DNA of 32,931 nucleotides from Flavobacteriales bacterium UBA5081 (GCA_002415785.1 DIAJ01000010.1:48386-81316); one strand, 5' to 3'. Numbered from the stretch's first letter, positions 8,066 to 16,242 are shown. Numbers and translations are program-made. The notes: a model not told the origin generated them from the letters alone.

Positions 8066-8093
8066 CAAAAGTAGTGATAAGTCAATGATTCAA
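8066..8093 (-). promoter_or_regulatory. Bacteroidota-type promoter of ndk
   Basis: On the minus strand a TTG (8091-8093) is followed after 17 nt by TACTTTTG (8066-8073), matching the TTG/TAnnTTTG pattern. The -7 box ends 33 nt before the ATG at 8033. Confidence 0.6.
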
Positions 8094-8156
8094 ATCCTTT
8101 TTTGAGAATTATTTTGTAGGTTAGTGAACAACTGAATAAAAACAAAATAATGAGCT

Positions 8157-8164
8157 TAACTTTG
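8157..8164 (+). promoter_or_regulatory. -7 box (TAACTTTG) for the CoA-binding protein gene
   Basis: TAACTTTG is a full match to TAnnTTTG. Only AAACC separates it from the ATG at 8170, which predicts a leaderless or nearly leaderless transcript. No TTG was found at the -33 position. Confidence 0.5.
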
Positions 8165-8169
8165 AAACC

Positions 8170-8538
8170 ATGGAATCAAAAAGAACATTAGTTTTAGGAG
8201 CAACTACGAATCCCAATCGCTATGCATATATGGCTGTTAACCGATTATTGGAAAATAATTACGAAGTAGTGCCGGTTGGGATTAAAAAAGGAGAGGTAGG
8301 CGGAATTAAAATTGAAAACGACCTGGAGAAAATCCATGAGGGAATCCATACCATTACGTTATATTTAGGTCCCAAAAATCAACTAGATTATTACGATTAT
8401 ATTTTAAATACAAAACCCAAAAGAGTCATTTTTAACCCGGGAACATTCAATGTTGAGTTGGTTGAATTGTTAAAGAAAAACGGAATAGAAACAGTCGATG
8501 CTTGTACTTTAGTAATGCTTTCTGCGGGAACTTACTAA
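8170..8538 (+). CDS. CoA-binding domain protein (YccU-like)
   Basis: A 122-residue single-domain protein with a Rossmann fold of the CoA_binding_2 type. The N-terminal strand and glycine loop LVLGATTNPNRYAYMAV is followed by PVGIKKGEVGGIKI, ITLYLGPKNQ and the segment VIFNPGTFN, where the family usually has PGAxN. The C-terminus VDACTLVMLSAGTY gives the typical Cys near residue 113. Such proteins resemble the nucleotide-binding half of the succinyl-CoA synthetase alpha subunit, but no reaction is known for the stand-alone form. Its stop codon overlaps the stop of the convergent LON-domain gene by 4 nt. Confidence 0.9.
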   Translation: MESKRTLVLGATTNPNRYAYMAVNRLLENNYEVVPVGIKKGEVGGIKIENDLEKIHEGIHTITLYLGPKNQLDYYDYILNTKPKRVIFNPGTFNVELVELLKKNGIETVDACTLVMLSAGTY

Positions 8539-9104
8539 TTGAGGTGAAACTTTTGCTGTAACAATTCTTCCTGCTCTTTTAGTCGATCCATTAAGTTGAT
8601 TTGATTGATTAAAAAGCAATTCGCATCAGCTTCACTTTTTTGTTGAATTAATAGATTTTTACTTTCTACATCTAACTCAAGTCGGTTGGCAATGTAAAAC
8701 AAATCTATAGTTGCTGATCGAGCAATTTGCTTGTCTATTTTATTTAAATAGTGACAAAACTTACTATGCAAATTATCCGAAATTTTCCACTTAGCATCAA
8801 CAACATCTGCTTTAACTGCTGAATACAATTTTTTCGGAAACCTTTCGATAAATTCATTTACTCTTATTATAGAAGAGCCTTTAACAATCACATCTACTGT
8901 TTCGTCAGGATATTCATTGATTACTTTATCGATATAAACTAAAGTGCCAAAATTGGATCTTCCTCTTCGATCTTTATGAACAATGGCAAACTCACTTCCA
9001 TCTTTAAAATCTTTAAAAAGTTGCTTGTATCTAGGTTCAAAAAGGTGAAGTGCTACTGACTCACCCGGCAAAACAACTATCCCTAATGGAAAAACTGCGT
9101 ACAT
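8535..9104 (-). CDS. LON peptidase substrate-binding domain protein
   Basis: A 189-residue protein that resembles only the N-terminal substrate-binding domain of Lon. VFPLGIVVLPGESVALHLFEPRYKQL is the classic start, followed by FGTLVYIDKV and DVIVKGSSIIRV. There is no AAA+ or Ser-Lys protease part; the full Lon is encoded at 24921. The frame extends one codon to a TTG, but the ATG at 9104 is preferred because GGAG lies 9 nt before it. Stand-alone LON-domain proteins are common in bacteria and have no firmly assigned function; recognition of unfolded protein is a reasonable guess. Confidence 0.9.
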   Translation of the reverse strand: MYAVFPLGIVVLPGESVALHLFEPRYKQLFKDFKDGSEFAIVHKDRRGRSNFGTLVYIDKVINEYPDETVDVIVKGSSIIRVNEFIERFPKKLYSAVKADVVDAKWKISDNLHSKFCHYLNKIDKQIARSATIDLFYIANRLELDVESKNLLIQQKSEADANCFLINQINLMDRLKEQEELLQQKFHLN

Positions 9105-9193
9105 CAAAACTCTCCTGCTTGTTTTTATAACTAAACCTTAAAGTAGAAAAAATGTTCAATTAATTTTTAGAAAAAAATAGGAATCTTAATGTG

Positions 9194-9222
9194 TTGCTAA
9201 ACCTTTCTTATAGTTAATTTTG
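9194..9222 (+). promoter_or_regulatory. Bacteroidota-type promoter of the VTT/DedA gene
   Basis: TTG (9194-9196) is followed after 18 nt by TAATTTTG (9215-9222), the best match in the window to the phylum's TTG/TAnnTTTG promoter. Only CGCTC separates the box from the ATG at 9228. Confidence 0.72.
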
Positions 9223-9227
9223 CGCTC

Positions 9228-9869
9228 ATGAATAAGGAGAGAGAAAGACAGCTGAAGCTCAAGAAGAAGCGGAAGTTGAAGAAGAAGGTAAATACGTATC
9301 ATCATTTGTACAAGCGTAAAGGAGTGTATCCCTTTTTAGTAAAAAACTCAATTAAACTTGTTATTTTTATTGCACTTATCGTTATTGGCTTGCTGATTTT
9401 GCAAGATCAAATGCCCGATTTAGAGTACACTTTCCAACTTTTTACAAGCAAGTTTAAACCGATTACTATTCTTGCAGTTTTTTTCCTTTCAGAGACATTC
9501 CTAGGGTTAATTCCACCAGATTTTTTCTTGGTCTGGGCAAAACAATTTAGTTCGCCCTATTCTATGATCGCATTGTTAGCTGTTTTGTCTTATACCGGTG
9601 GTGTAGTATCTTATTTTATAGGAGTATTTATAGGCAACATACCCAAAGTGCATAGCTGGATGCAGAAAAGGTTTTTGGAGCATATCGATAAAATTAAAAA
9701 GTGGGGGGGAGTATTAATTGTTTTCTCTGCACTTTTTCCATTGCCTTATTCTCCGGTTTGCATGGCAGCAGGAATGGTTCGTTTCCCCTTTGCTACCTTA
9801 TTATTACTAGGGCTTTTTCGCTTTGCGCGAATTTTTGGCTATGCTTTTATCTTGTTTAAGGTTACTTGA
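9228..9869 (+). CDS. VTT-domain (SNARE-associated/DedA-like) membrane protein with a polybasic N-terminus
   Basis: A 213-residue membrane protein. Residues 1-35 are strongly basic (KKKRKLKKK at 12-20) and should face the cytoplasm. A membrane helix spans about 44-61. The VTT/DedA core follows from about 80: SETFLGLIPPDFFLVWA, SYTGGVVSYFIGVFIG, and the amphipathic stretch FSALFPLPYSPVCMAAGMVRFPF, ending in GLFRFARIFGYAF. The Arg usually found in the DedA loop before the Ala-Gly pair is replaced by the SPVCMAAG context, closer to the YqaA branch. DedA-like proteins are linked to lipid flipping (undecaprenyl phosphate or phospholipids). Its stop lies 1 nt from that of the convergent flippase gene. 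Confidence 0.82.
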   Translation: MNKERERQLKLKKKRKLKKKVNTYHHLYKRKGVYPFLVKNSIKLVIFIALIVIGLLILQDQMPDLEYTFQLFTSKFKPITILAVFFLSETFLGLIPPDFFLVWAKQFSSPYSMIALLAVLSYTGGVVSYFIGVFIGNIPKVHSWMQKRFLEHIDKIKKWGGVLIVFSALFPLPYSPVCMAAGMVRFPFATLLLLGLFRFARIFGYAFILFKVT

Positions 9870-9870
9870 T

Positions 9871-11121
9871 TTAAAACTTAAAAAGTCGCTTTAGCAACAT
9901 CCAATCTGAACGATTGGGAATAAATTCAATGGCTTTGTTTTTTCTGTTTTTAAGCATTAAAATCAATAGAAATAAAAACATAGTTGAATATGAAAAAGCC
10001 GTTGTTAATGCTGCTCCAATTGCTCCGTAGGTAGGGATTAATGTAAAACAACCGATTAAAGTCACAATCAGCCCAATGAATGCAGAAAGACTATTCTTTT
10101 TTTGTTGCCCTGTGCCTGAAAAGTAGTGAGATAAAACAATTTCTGCCGAAAGTGCAACGATTCCAAAACTCATTGCCCAAAGAATTGGTTTAACATTAGT
10201 GAAGTCGTCACCCAGTAAGAAAGTGTAAAATTGAGAGGGGATAGCTAGTAAAATAGCAGTTCCTATAAGTGTTGCCAAAAAAGAGAGCTTCATAAACAAA
10301 ATGGTTACTCTTCGGGCATAAATATCTTTCCTTTTTCTGCTAATTCGAGCATATTGAACTGTTGCAATGCTTCTACCTGGCATTAAAAGTGCTTCTGAAA
10401 ATTGTACCCCTGCAGTATAAGTTCCCAAAGCGGCTCTTCCTGAAAAAGCGTCTAGGAAAAAGTAACTGATCCTGTAGTTGAGCAATTGAAAAGTGTTGGC
10501 TGCTTGTGCGTAAAAACCATATTGAAAACTTTGCTTAAAGTCCCTTGCTAATGATTTAGGGTCAATCTTGGGAAGACCTGAAATGCTTAATGCTAAAGCT
10601 AAAATCCAACTTATTCCATAGGAAATGTAAAGACTGTAAATAAATGCTAGAACAGTATTTAATTCAAATAAGTAGTAAAAGATTAGAAGTGATATAAAAG
10701 TGATTATTGTTTGTAAACTAGAAATCAAATTGCTGAGTTTAATTTTTTCTTCACCTAATAAAAGATATTGATGAATACTCATTGAAGCTTGCAAAAATGA
10801 AAGAGCGTAGAGGTGAACTGCAAGATGCTCATCAATAATGCTGTAAAGCTGATTAACTCCCCAAAAAATAAATATGCTAATCATTGACCATAGATAGGCA
10901 TTGAACGTTAAATTGCTTTTGTTTGATCTACTGCTAAAATAAATGATGCTTCCGCAAATTAAATTACTCAATAAAATAACCAAGGTAATGTTGAGTACAA
11001 ACAAACCGACTGTTCCCAAGCCTTCAGCACCTAAAAAGTTGGCATTTAGCAATAAAATAGCAAAACTAATAGCAGCAATAACGATCTTACTCCCAAAGGT
11101 ATGAATAACGTTGCTAATCAT
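9871..11121 (-). CDS. Oligosaccharide flippase (Wzx-like, MOP superfamily)
   Basis: A 416-residue protein with about 12 hydrophobic segments, typical of the polysaccharide-biosynthesis flippase family that moves lipid-linked glycans across the inner membrane. Landmarks are GAEGLGTVGLFVLNITLV near the N-terminus, GRAALGTYTAGVQFSEALLMPGRSIATVQYARISR near the middle, and PTYGAIGAALTTAFSY near the C-terminus, all common in Wzx-like members. The ATG at 11121 overlaps the stop of the upstream glycosyltransferase gene by 8 nt, which supports a joint role in a cell-surface glycan. The transported glycan is not predictable. Confidence 0.88.
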   Translation of the reverse strand: MISNVIHTFGSKIVIAAISFAILLLNANFLGAEGLGTVGLFVLNITLVILLSNLICGSIIYFSSRSNKSNLTFNAYLWSMISIFIFWGVNQLYSIIDEHLAVHLYALSFLQASMSIHQYLLLGEEKIKLSNLISSLQTIITFISLLIFYYLFELNTVLAFIYSLYISYGISWILALALSISGLPKIDPKSLARDFKQSFQYGFYAQAANTFQLLNYRISYFFLDAFSGRAALGTYTAGVQFSEALLMPGRSIATVQYARISRKRKDIYARRVTILFMKLSFLATLIGTAILLAIPSQFYTFLLGDDFTNVKPILWAMSFGIVALSAEIVLSHYFSGTGQQKKNSLSAFIGLIVTLIGCFTLIPTYGAIGAALTTAFSYSTMFLFLLILMLKNRKNKAIEFIPNRSDWMLLKRLFKF

Positions 11122-12289
11122 TTATTGCTGCTTTGTAAAGTGATACAAACTGCTGACCAATAACTTCTTCACTGAAGTTCTCAAGGGCAAAGTTTCTAAT
11201 GTTCTGACTGTTGTATCGACTGTAATTGTCCATCATTTGTAGAATTGCTTCTTCAAAAGCTGCTTTGTTTAATCGAGGAAATACAAGACCTAACTCATCT
11301 TCCATAAAAGCCAAAATTCCCGGAATATCAGGTACAACTACAGGTAAGCCACAGGCTTGTGCTTCGTTAATAACGCAAGGCTGATTTTCAAACTCACTGA
11401 ATAAAAAGAGAAAGTCAGATTTTGCCATGATTTGCGCAATTTCTGCTCTACTTCTCGTTCCTTTTAGCTTTACTACATTTTCCAGTCTGTGTTGTAAAAT
11501 TAATTCTTTGCAGACAGTTTCGTCTTTCCCTTCTCCGTATATGTTTAAGATAAAGTCTTTTCTTCGCTGACTGATTTTTGCAAATACAGAGATGATGTCT
11601 AATATCCTTTTGGGACTCTGCAACAAATTACCAACAAACAAAATCTGAATTTTTGAAGTGGGTAGCCGGTCAATTGGCTTAAAAAGTTCGCAGTCCACAA
11701 CATTAGGTACAATTTTATAATTGTTTTGCAAATCATGATTAATCATAGAGTCACGTAGGTAAGGACTCACACAACTGACAAATGAGGCAGATTTAACCGC
11801 TTTTTCCGTAATCCACTTCTTCAATTTGCCCTTATACTGACTGCTTTCAGGCAAATAACCTGACCAATGCTCTGTAATGCCCAATGGAACTTTAAGTTGA
11901 CTTTTCAGCCAAAGAGCAAAAATGGCTGTGCGGCTTAAAACGTGAATGTGTAGCAAATCAAATTTACTTACTTTCTCATTTTTTATATAATTGTAGGCAA
12001 GTTGTTGAGCTTTTATATAGCGAAAGGCAGTTAGTAATTTATTCAGCCATCCAATACTGCACTTTGGTTTCTTAAAATAACATCTCACTTCATTGAGTAA
12101 GCCATTATTTTTTTGCTCTATTTCATAAGTTTTACTTGCCTTTTCATCTGAGTGAACAAATAGTACTGTTACATTCGCATATTTAGAAATGGCATGCGCA
12201 TGATTCTCAACAAAATTTCCATCAAAGGGATCAATTCTGTTGGGATACCATTTTGGTAAAAAGAGTAGATGTAGTTTTGGCTCTGACAA
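11114..12289 (-). CDS. Glycosyltransferase family 4 protein
   Basis: A 391-residue GT-B glycosyltransferase. The N-terminal domain starts LHLLFLPKWYPNRIDPFDGNF and contains DLLHIHVLSRTAIFALW. The C-terminal nucleotide-sugar domain begins near residue 215 (KIQILFVGNLLQSPKRILDII) and has the E-x7-E motif in EFENQPCVINEAQACGLPVVV. The start codon is TTG at 12289: the frame is open further upstream but offers no ATG or GTG, and the family usually begins just before the LFLPKWYP strand. It lies 35 nt after bioY and overlaps the flippase gene by 8 nt. Donor and acceptor sugars are unknown. Confidence 0.88.
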   Translation of the reverse strand: MSEPKLHLLFLPKWYPNRIDPFDGNFVENHAHAISKYANVTVLFVHSDEKASKTYEIEQKNNGLLNEVRCYFKKPKCSIGWLNKLLTAFRYIKAQQLAYNYIKNEKVSKFDLLHIHVLSRTAIFALWLKSQLKVPLGITEHWSGYLPESSQYKGKLKKWITEKAVKSASFVSCVSPYLRDSMINHDLQNNYKIVPNVVDCELFKPIDRLPTSKIQILFVGNLLQSPKRILDIISVFAKISQRRKDFILNIYGEGKDETVCKELILQHRLENVVKLKGTRSRAEIAQIMAKSDFLFLFSEFENQPCVINEAQACGLPVVVPDIPGILAFMEDELGLVFPRLNKAAFEEAILQMMDNYSRYNSQNIRNFALENFSEEVIGQQFVSLYKAAIND

Positions 12290-12324
12290 ATCTTTTAATT
12301 CAGCAAATGTCGAATTTAGAGAAA

Positions 12325-12855
12325 TTATTTCATTTCCATAAGCTGTCTAAAACGACGATAAACAGAAATTAGTGCTGCTGCCACAAAAACTTTAATAAGC
12401 GCCCCGGCTAAAAATGGGAACACTCCTTTTTGAAAGGCAGTTGCAGGATCTGTAAAACGCAGTAAACCAATAAATCCAAACAACAAGATAATCAGCGAAG
12501 CTCCTAAAAATTGAATAAAAGTTGGACTAAAACGGTTTTTTTGCTTTTTACTTAAGATGTGAATAAAGTATGCAGCAGCTAAAAAGCCGATAAAATAACC
12601 AAGTGAGTTGCCTGTGAATACAGCCCAACCGCTATTAAAGTCGGTAAAAACAGGCAAACCAAGAACGCCCAATAAAAAATAAATCAATATTGAAATAATA
12701 GCCCAAGGCCATTTCTGCACTTTTGCAATTAGCAAAAGAACTAAGGTTTGCCCGGTAATTGGAAGCGCAGAAACACTCTCCGGCAAACTGATGGAAAGTT
12801 GTGCTGCAGCTCCTAATGCAACTGCAGCAATTAGTGAGTAGAGCAGATTAATCAT
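12325..12855 (-). CDS. bioY: BioY biotin transporter S component
   Basis: A 176-residue membrane protein with about six helices, the substrate-binding S component of an ECF-type biotin transporter. Family marks are the N-terminal AAAQLSISLP, the segment PITGQTLVLLLIA, ILIYFLLGVLGLPVF and GNSLGYFIGFLAAAYF. No EcfA/EcfT partners lie here; BioY can also work alone or with a shared module. It overlaps the upstream secreted-protein gene by 8 nt and precedes a glycosyltransferase by 35 nt. Biotin uptake fits the biotin-dependent carboxylase encoded at 17609, but the two loci are not adjacent. Confidence 0.93.
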   Translation of the reverse strand: MINLLYSLIAAVALGAAAQLSISLPESVSALPITGQTLVLLLIAKVQKWPWAIISILIYFLLGVLGLPVFTDFNSGWAVFTGNSLGYFIGFLAAAYFIHILSKKQKNRFSPTFIQFLGASLIILLFGFIGLLRFTDPATAFQKGVFPFLAGALIKVFVAAALISVYRRFRQLMEMK

Positions 12856-13255
12856 CTGTTTTTGTGCATTTGTCTACTTTTTCTGTGCTTAATTCAAGTA
12901 CCTCTAGTTTAAACTGATCGGACTCAATTTGATCTTTTGTAAGGTTTTCAAATTGTACAATGTGTATCGGACGGAACCAATCATTCCAGAAAAAACGTTT
13001 TAAACAGTCGCTGATTTGAGCTTTCTCTTCTAAAATTCCATTGTGGTAAAATCCCAGTTCTAAATCTGTATTCAAATCAGATTTAGCGGTAGTTTTAAAC
13101 TTAATTCGAAGTTCTTTTGCTCCTTCTTTATTTTCTTTCCACTTGTACTTAACTTTTATATTGTCCTCCAATTTAAGCTCGTCATAACATATTTGAGCAT
13201 TTAAACTATTGAAGCTTAGTAATAAAATTCCGATTATTCCAATTAATTTATTCAT
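12848..13255 (-). CDS. Small secreted protein, unknown function
   Basis: A 135-residue protein with a clear Sec signal peptide (MNKLIGIIGILLLSFNSLNA, cleavage before QICYD). The mature part of about 115 residues is rich in beta-type sequence and charged, with three Cys (one each near the start, middle and end of the mature protein). I do not recognise a family. Upstream is an imperfect -7 box (TATCTTCG, 13271-13278) in the region it shares with the divergent rpmB gene. It heads the run bioY, glycosyltransferase and flippase and overlaps bioY by 8 nt, so it is translated together with it. A role in the envelope is the most that can be said. Confidence 0.75.
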   Translation of the reverse strand: MNKLIGIIGILLLSFNSLNAQICYDELKLEDNIKVKYKWKENKEGAKELRIKFKTTAKSDLNTDLELGFYHNGILEEKAQISDCLKRFFWNDWFRPIHIVQFENLTKDQIESDQFKLEVLELSTEKVDKCTKTDD

Positions 13256-13326
13256 CTATTTTTTTATTTGCGAAGATAAGTACAATTGCGTTTTTAACAG
13301 TCCATATAAAGGAGATAGATTTTTAT

Positions 13327-13334
13327 TATTTTTG
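13327..13334 (+). promoter_or_regulatory. -7 box (TATTTTTG) for rpmB
   Basis: TATTTTTG matches TAnnTTTG and lies 78 nt before the ATG of rpmB, leaving a leader of about 70 nt. A weaker, 7-base variant occurs at 13370-13376 with a TTG 21 nt upstream of it, so the start site is uncertain. Confidence 0.4.
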
Positions 13335-13411
13335 CGAACTAAATGTTGCATCAATAAAGAAAAAGTCTTTATTTTGCACTCCGAAATTTTATAGCAGAAA
13401 ATATTTAAGCC

Positions 13412-13648
13412 ATGTCTAAAGTTTGTCAGATAACAGGGAAGAAAGTGATTACAGGAAATAATGTATCACACTCTAAGAAAAGAACAAGAAGAACCTTTGA
13501 GCCTAATTTGTTTACAAGAAAGTTTTACAATCCTGACACTGATTCATGGGTTACCTTAAAAGTGTCAGCAGCAGGCATTAGAAACATTAACAAAAAAGGG
13601 TTGACTGCTTGTATTAAAGAAGCAAAAGCAAAAGGTTTTATGAAATAA
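13412..13648 (+). CDS. rpmB: 50S ribosomal protein L28
   Basis: A 78-residue ribosomal protein of the large subunit. The start MSKVCQITGKKVITGNNVSHS, the basic KKRTRRTFEPNLF and the C-terminal GLTACIKEAKAKGF are diagnostic of bacterial L28. Length is normal. In many bacteria rpmG (L33) follows rpmB; here no L33 gene follows and an intrinsic terminator lies 24 nt after the stop, so rpmB is a single-gene unit. The CxxC pair of the zinc-binding form is absent, since only one Cys lies near the N-terminus. Confidence 0.97.
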   Translation: MSKVCQITGKKVITGNNVSHSKKRTRRTFEPNLFTRKFYNPDTDSWVTLKVSAAGIRNINKKGLTACIKEAKAKGFMK

Positions 13649-13672
13649 ATCTTAGTTATAATAGAACTATCA

Positions 13673-13702
13673 AAAAGCCTCGCAGAATAGTGGGGCTTTT
13701 TT
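13673..13702 (+). terminator. Intrinsic terminator of rpmB
   Basis: A 9-bp stem (13673-13681 with 13692-13700, one G-T pair, 10-nt loop) runs into a T tract at 13697-13702. Confidence 0.85.
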
Positions 13703-13732
13703 ATGCCAAAGTTTCAAATCATTTCAAATTAT

Positions 13733-13759
13733 AAAAAAAGCCGCTCATAAGCGGCTTTT
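13733..13759 (-). terminator. Intrinsic terminator of the E1 dehydrogenase gene
   Basis: AAAAGCCGCT (13736-13745) and AGCGGCTTTT (13750-13759) form a perfect 10-bp stem with a 4-nt loop. On the minus strand it is followed by the T tract opposite 13733-13739. It lies 20 nt beyond the E1 stop and back to back with the rpmB terminator. Confidence 0.88.
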
Positions 13760-13779
13760 GAACTCATTGATTTTTTATC

Positions 13780-16218
13780 TTAATACAATGCCGGATAATT
13801 TTCCGGATCCACATCTCTCATTAACTGATAAGCTGTTTCAACCATATCATCGATGCTTGGCTTAGAGAAGTAATCACCATCAGTTCCATAAGCCGGACGG
13901 TGATCTTTGGAACTTAGTGTTTTTGGTTCAACGTCTAGGTGGTAATATCCACCTTGCTCTTCCAATACTTTTTGCATCATGTAAGCAGAAGCTCCGCCTT
14001 TCACATCCTCGTCTAAGAAAAGCACTTTGTTGGTTTTCTTTAAAGACTCAACAATGCGATGGTTTTTATCAAAAGGCATTAAGGTGCGAATGTCGATTAA
14101 TTCAGCAGAAATGCCCAATTCGTTTAATTCTTTACAGGCCTCTTCTGCCAAATTGCAAGTAGAACCGTAAGAAACAATGGTCAAGTCGCTGCCTTCAGTT
14201 ACTATCTCGGGCACACCCAATTCCACTTGAAACTCTCCTAAATTAGCAGGCATTTTTTCTTTGCTTCGGTAGGCGTTTAAAGGCTCAATTATCAAGGCCG
14301 GATCATCGCCTTGCAATAAGGTATTGTAAAAACCAGCCGCGGTAGTTAGGTTTCTTGGTACACACACATGAATTCCCTTTACTGAATTAATAATGGCAGC
14401 CATAGGAGAACCTGAATGCCAAATTCCCTCTAGTCGATGTCCTCTCGTACGAATGATTAAAGGCGCCTTTTGTCCGCCTGCGGTGCGGTATTGAACCGTT
14501 GCCAAATCATCGCTCATAATTTGCAGGCAGTAAAGTAAATAATCTAAGTATTGAATTTCGGCAATCGGACGCAAACCGCGCATAGCCATTCCGATTCCTT
14601 GTCCCGCAATAGTCGCCTCGCGAATACCGGTATCGCTTACTCTTAATTCTCCGTATTTTTCTTGGAGTCCTTCTAAGCCTTGGTTTACATCGCCAATGCG
14701 TCCGGAATCTTCTCCGAAAATTAAAACTTCAGGATACTTTTCTAATAATTTATCAAAGTTATCTCTTAGTACAACTCTGCCATCAACCTCTTCGGCATCG
14801 TCATTGTACTCAGGACTTATTTCACCAATTAACAAAGGACTTTCGTCTGATTGGCTGTATAAATGACTGTTGTATTTTGCTTCGTTTTGCTTTTGAATAT
14901 TCTGATACCAATCGATTAAAGAACCCTTTGCATCAGAACTTTCGTTTCTACATATACGAATACATTTGCGAACAGCCGCTAATATTTCTTTTCGTATTGG
15001 CTCAGGGTTATTTTTTAAATCATCGATAATAGGCTGAATAAAGCTTTGATTGCTCGAGCTTCCTGCTAGTTCATTTAATAATTGAACTGCCTCATCTCTT
15101 TCCGCTTTAATTTCACCCAAGAAAGCTTCCCAAGCTGCCTTTTTAGCATTTCTCACTTCTTTTTTGGCTTCATCCTGAATGGCTTTAAGCTCTTCTTCAG
15201 TGGCAATGCCTTTTTCAATCATCCATTCGCCCATCTTGCGAATGCAATCGTATTCAGTCTCCCACTTCAAGCGTTCTTCCGACTTATAACGTTCGTGTGA
15301 ACCGGAAGTTGAATGTCCTTGTGGTTGAGTAACTTCTTCCACGTGAATTAAAACAGGAGTATGCTCTTCTCGAGCAATTTGAACTGCTTTTTCGTAGGTG
15401 GTGATTAAAGCCGGATAATCCCAAGCCTTAACTTTAAAAATCTCATAGCCATTTTTTTGATCTTCATCTCTTTGAAAACCTTTTAGCACTTCTGAAATGC
15501 TTTCTTTTGTAGTTTGATATTTCTTAGGAACGGAAATTCCGTGACCATCATCCCAAACCGACATAACCATTGGAACTTGTAATACTCCTGCAGCATTAAT
15601 GGTCTCCCAAAACAAACCTTCAGAAGTAGAAGAATCGCCAATCGTACCAAAAGCTACTTCATTTCCTTTGCGGCTGAATAAATTGTCTTCAGGAATTAAT
15701 TCATTGTTTCTATAAACCTTGGAGGCTTGTGCCAAACCTAATAACCTAGGCATTTGACCGGCAGTTGGCGAAATGTCTGCCGAAGAATTTTTTTGATCTT
15801 TAAGCGATAACCACTTTCCGTTTTCATCTAAGCTTCTTGTTGCATAGTGTCCGTTCATTGAACGACCGCCCGAAGCCGGCTCAGCAGCCACATTAGGATG
15901 AGCATAAAGTTGAGCAAAAAACTTTTGTACATCAGTTTGTCCAATCGCCATCATAAAAGTTTGGTCGCGATAGTATCCTGAGCGAAAATCTCCATCTTCG
16001 AAAAATTTAGCCATTGCCAATTGAGGTACTTCTTTACCATCACCAAAAATCCCAAACTTGGCCTTTCCGGTTAATACCTCTCTACGACCTAAAAGGGAAG
16101 TTTCTCGGCTAACATTAGCTAATTTATAGTCTTCTAAAACAACTTGTTTAAACTCTTCTTTCGTCATTTCCGTGGCTTTTGGAGCCTCTGCTACTGCTTC
16201 TTTACTCATAGAACTCAT
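13780..16218 (-). CDS. Fused E1 alpha/beta subunit of a 2-oxoacid dehydrogenase complex (branched-chain type)
   Basis: An 812-residue thiamine-diphosphate enzyme. Residues about 20-400 are the E1 alpha part (SGYYRDQTFMMAIGQ, ASGGRSMNGHYATR). The ThDP motif reads GDSSTSEG ... VWDDGHGIS instead of the usual GDG ... NN. Residues about 475-812 are the E1 beta part (NFDKLLEKYPEVLIFGEDSG, IREATIAGQGIGMAMRGLRPIAEIQYLDY, RTRGHR, LIEPLNAYR). Such fusions are common in Bacteroidota and are annotated as branched-chain 2-oxoacid dehydrogenase E1; pyruvate or another oxoacid cannot be excluded. No E2 or E3 gene is nearby. The start is ATG 16218, with a second ATG at 16209. It is a single-gene unit with its own -7 box and terminator. 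Confidence 0.9.
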   Translation of the reverse strand: MSSMSKEAVAEAPKATEMTKEEFKQVVLEDYKLANVSRETSLLGRREVLTGKAKFGIFGDGKEVPQLAMAKFFEDGDFRSGYYRDQTFMMAIGQTDVQKFFAQLYAHPNVAAEPASGGRSMNGHYATRSLDENGKWLSLKDQKNSSADISPTAGQMPRLLGLAQASKVYRNNELIPEDNLFSRKGNEVAFGTIGDSSTSEGLFWETINAAGVLQVPMVMSVWDDGHGISVPKKYQTTKESISEVLKGFQRDEDQKNGYEIFKVKAWDYPALITTYEKAVQIAREEHTPVLIHVEEVTQPQGHSTSGSHERYKSEERLKWETEYDCIRKMGEWMIEKGIATEEELKAIQDEAKKEVRNAKKAAWEAFLGEIKAERDEAVQLLNELAGSSSNQSFIQPIIDDLKNNPEPIRKEILAAVRKCIRICRNESSDAKGSLIDWYQNIQKQNEAKYNSHLYSQSDESPLLIGEISPEYNDDAEEVDGRVVLRDNFDKLLEKYPEVLIFGEDSGRIGDVNQGLEGLQEKYGELRVSDTGIREATIAGQGIGMAMRGLRPIAEIQYLDYLLYCLQIMSDDLATVQYRTAGGQKAPLIIRTRGHRLEGIWHSGSPMAAIINSVKGIHVCVPRNLTTAAGFYNTLLQGDDPALIIEPLNAYRSKEKMPANLGEFQVELGVPEIVTEGSDLTIVSYGSTCNLAEEACKELNELGISAELIDIRTLMPFDKNHRIVESLKKTNKVLFLDEDVKGGASAYMMQKVLEEQGGYYHLDVEPKTLSSKDHRPAYGTDGDYFSKPSIDDMVETAYQLMRDVDPENYPALY

Positions 16219-16234
16219 GCTTGAAATTGGATTA

Positions 16235-16242
16235 CAAAATTA
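16235..16242 (-). promoter_or_regulatory. -7 box (TAATTTTG) for the E1 gene
   Basis: The minus strand reads TAATTTTG, a full match to TAnnTTTG, ending 17 nt before the ATG at 16218. The rest of the gap between this gene and def (to 16409) shows no gene or strong hairpin. Confidence 0.55.
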
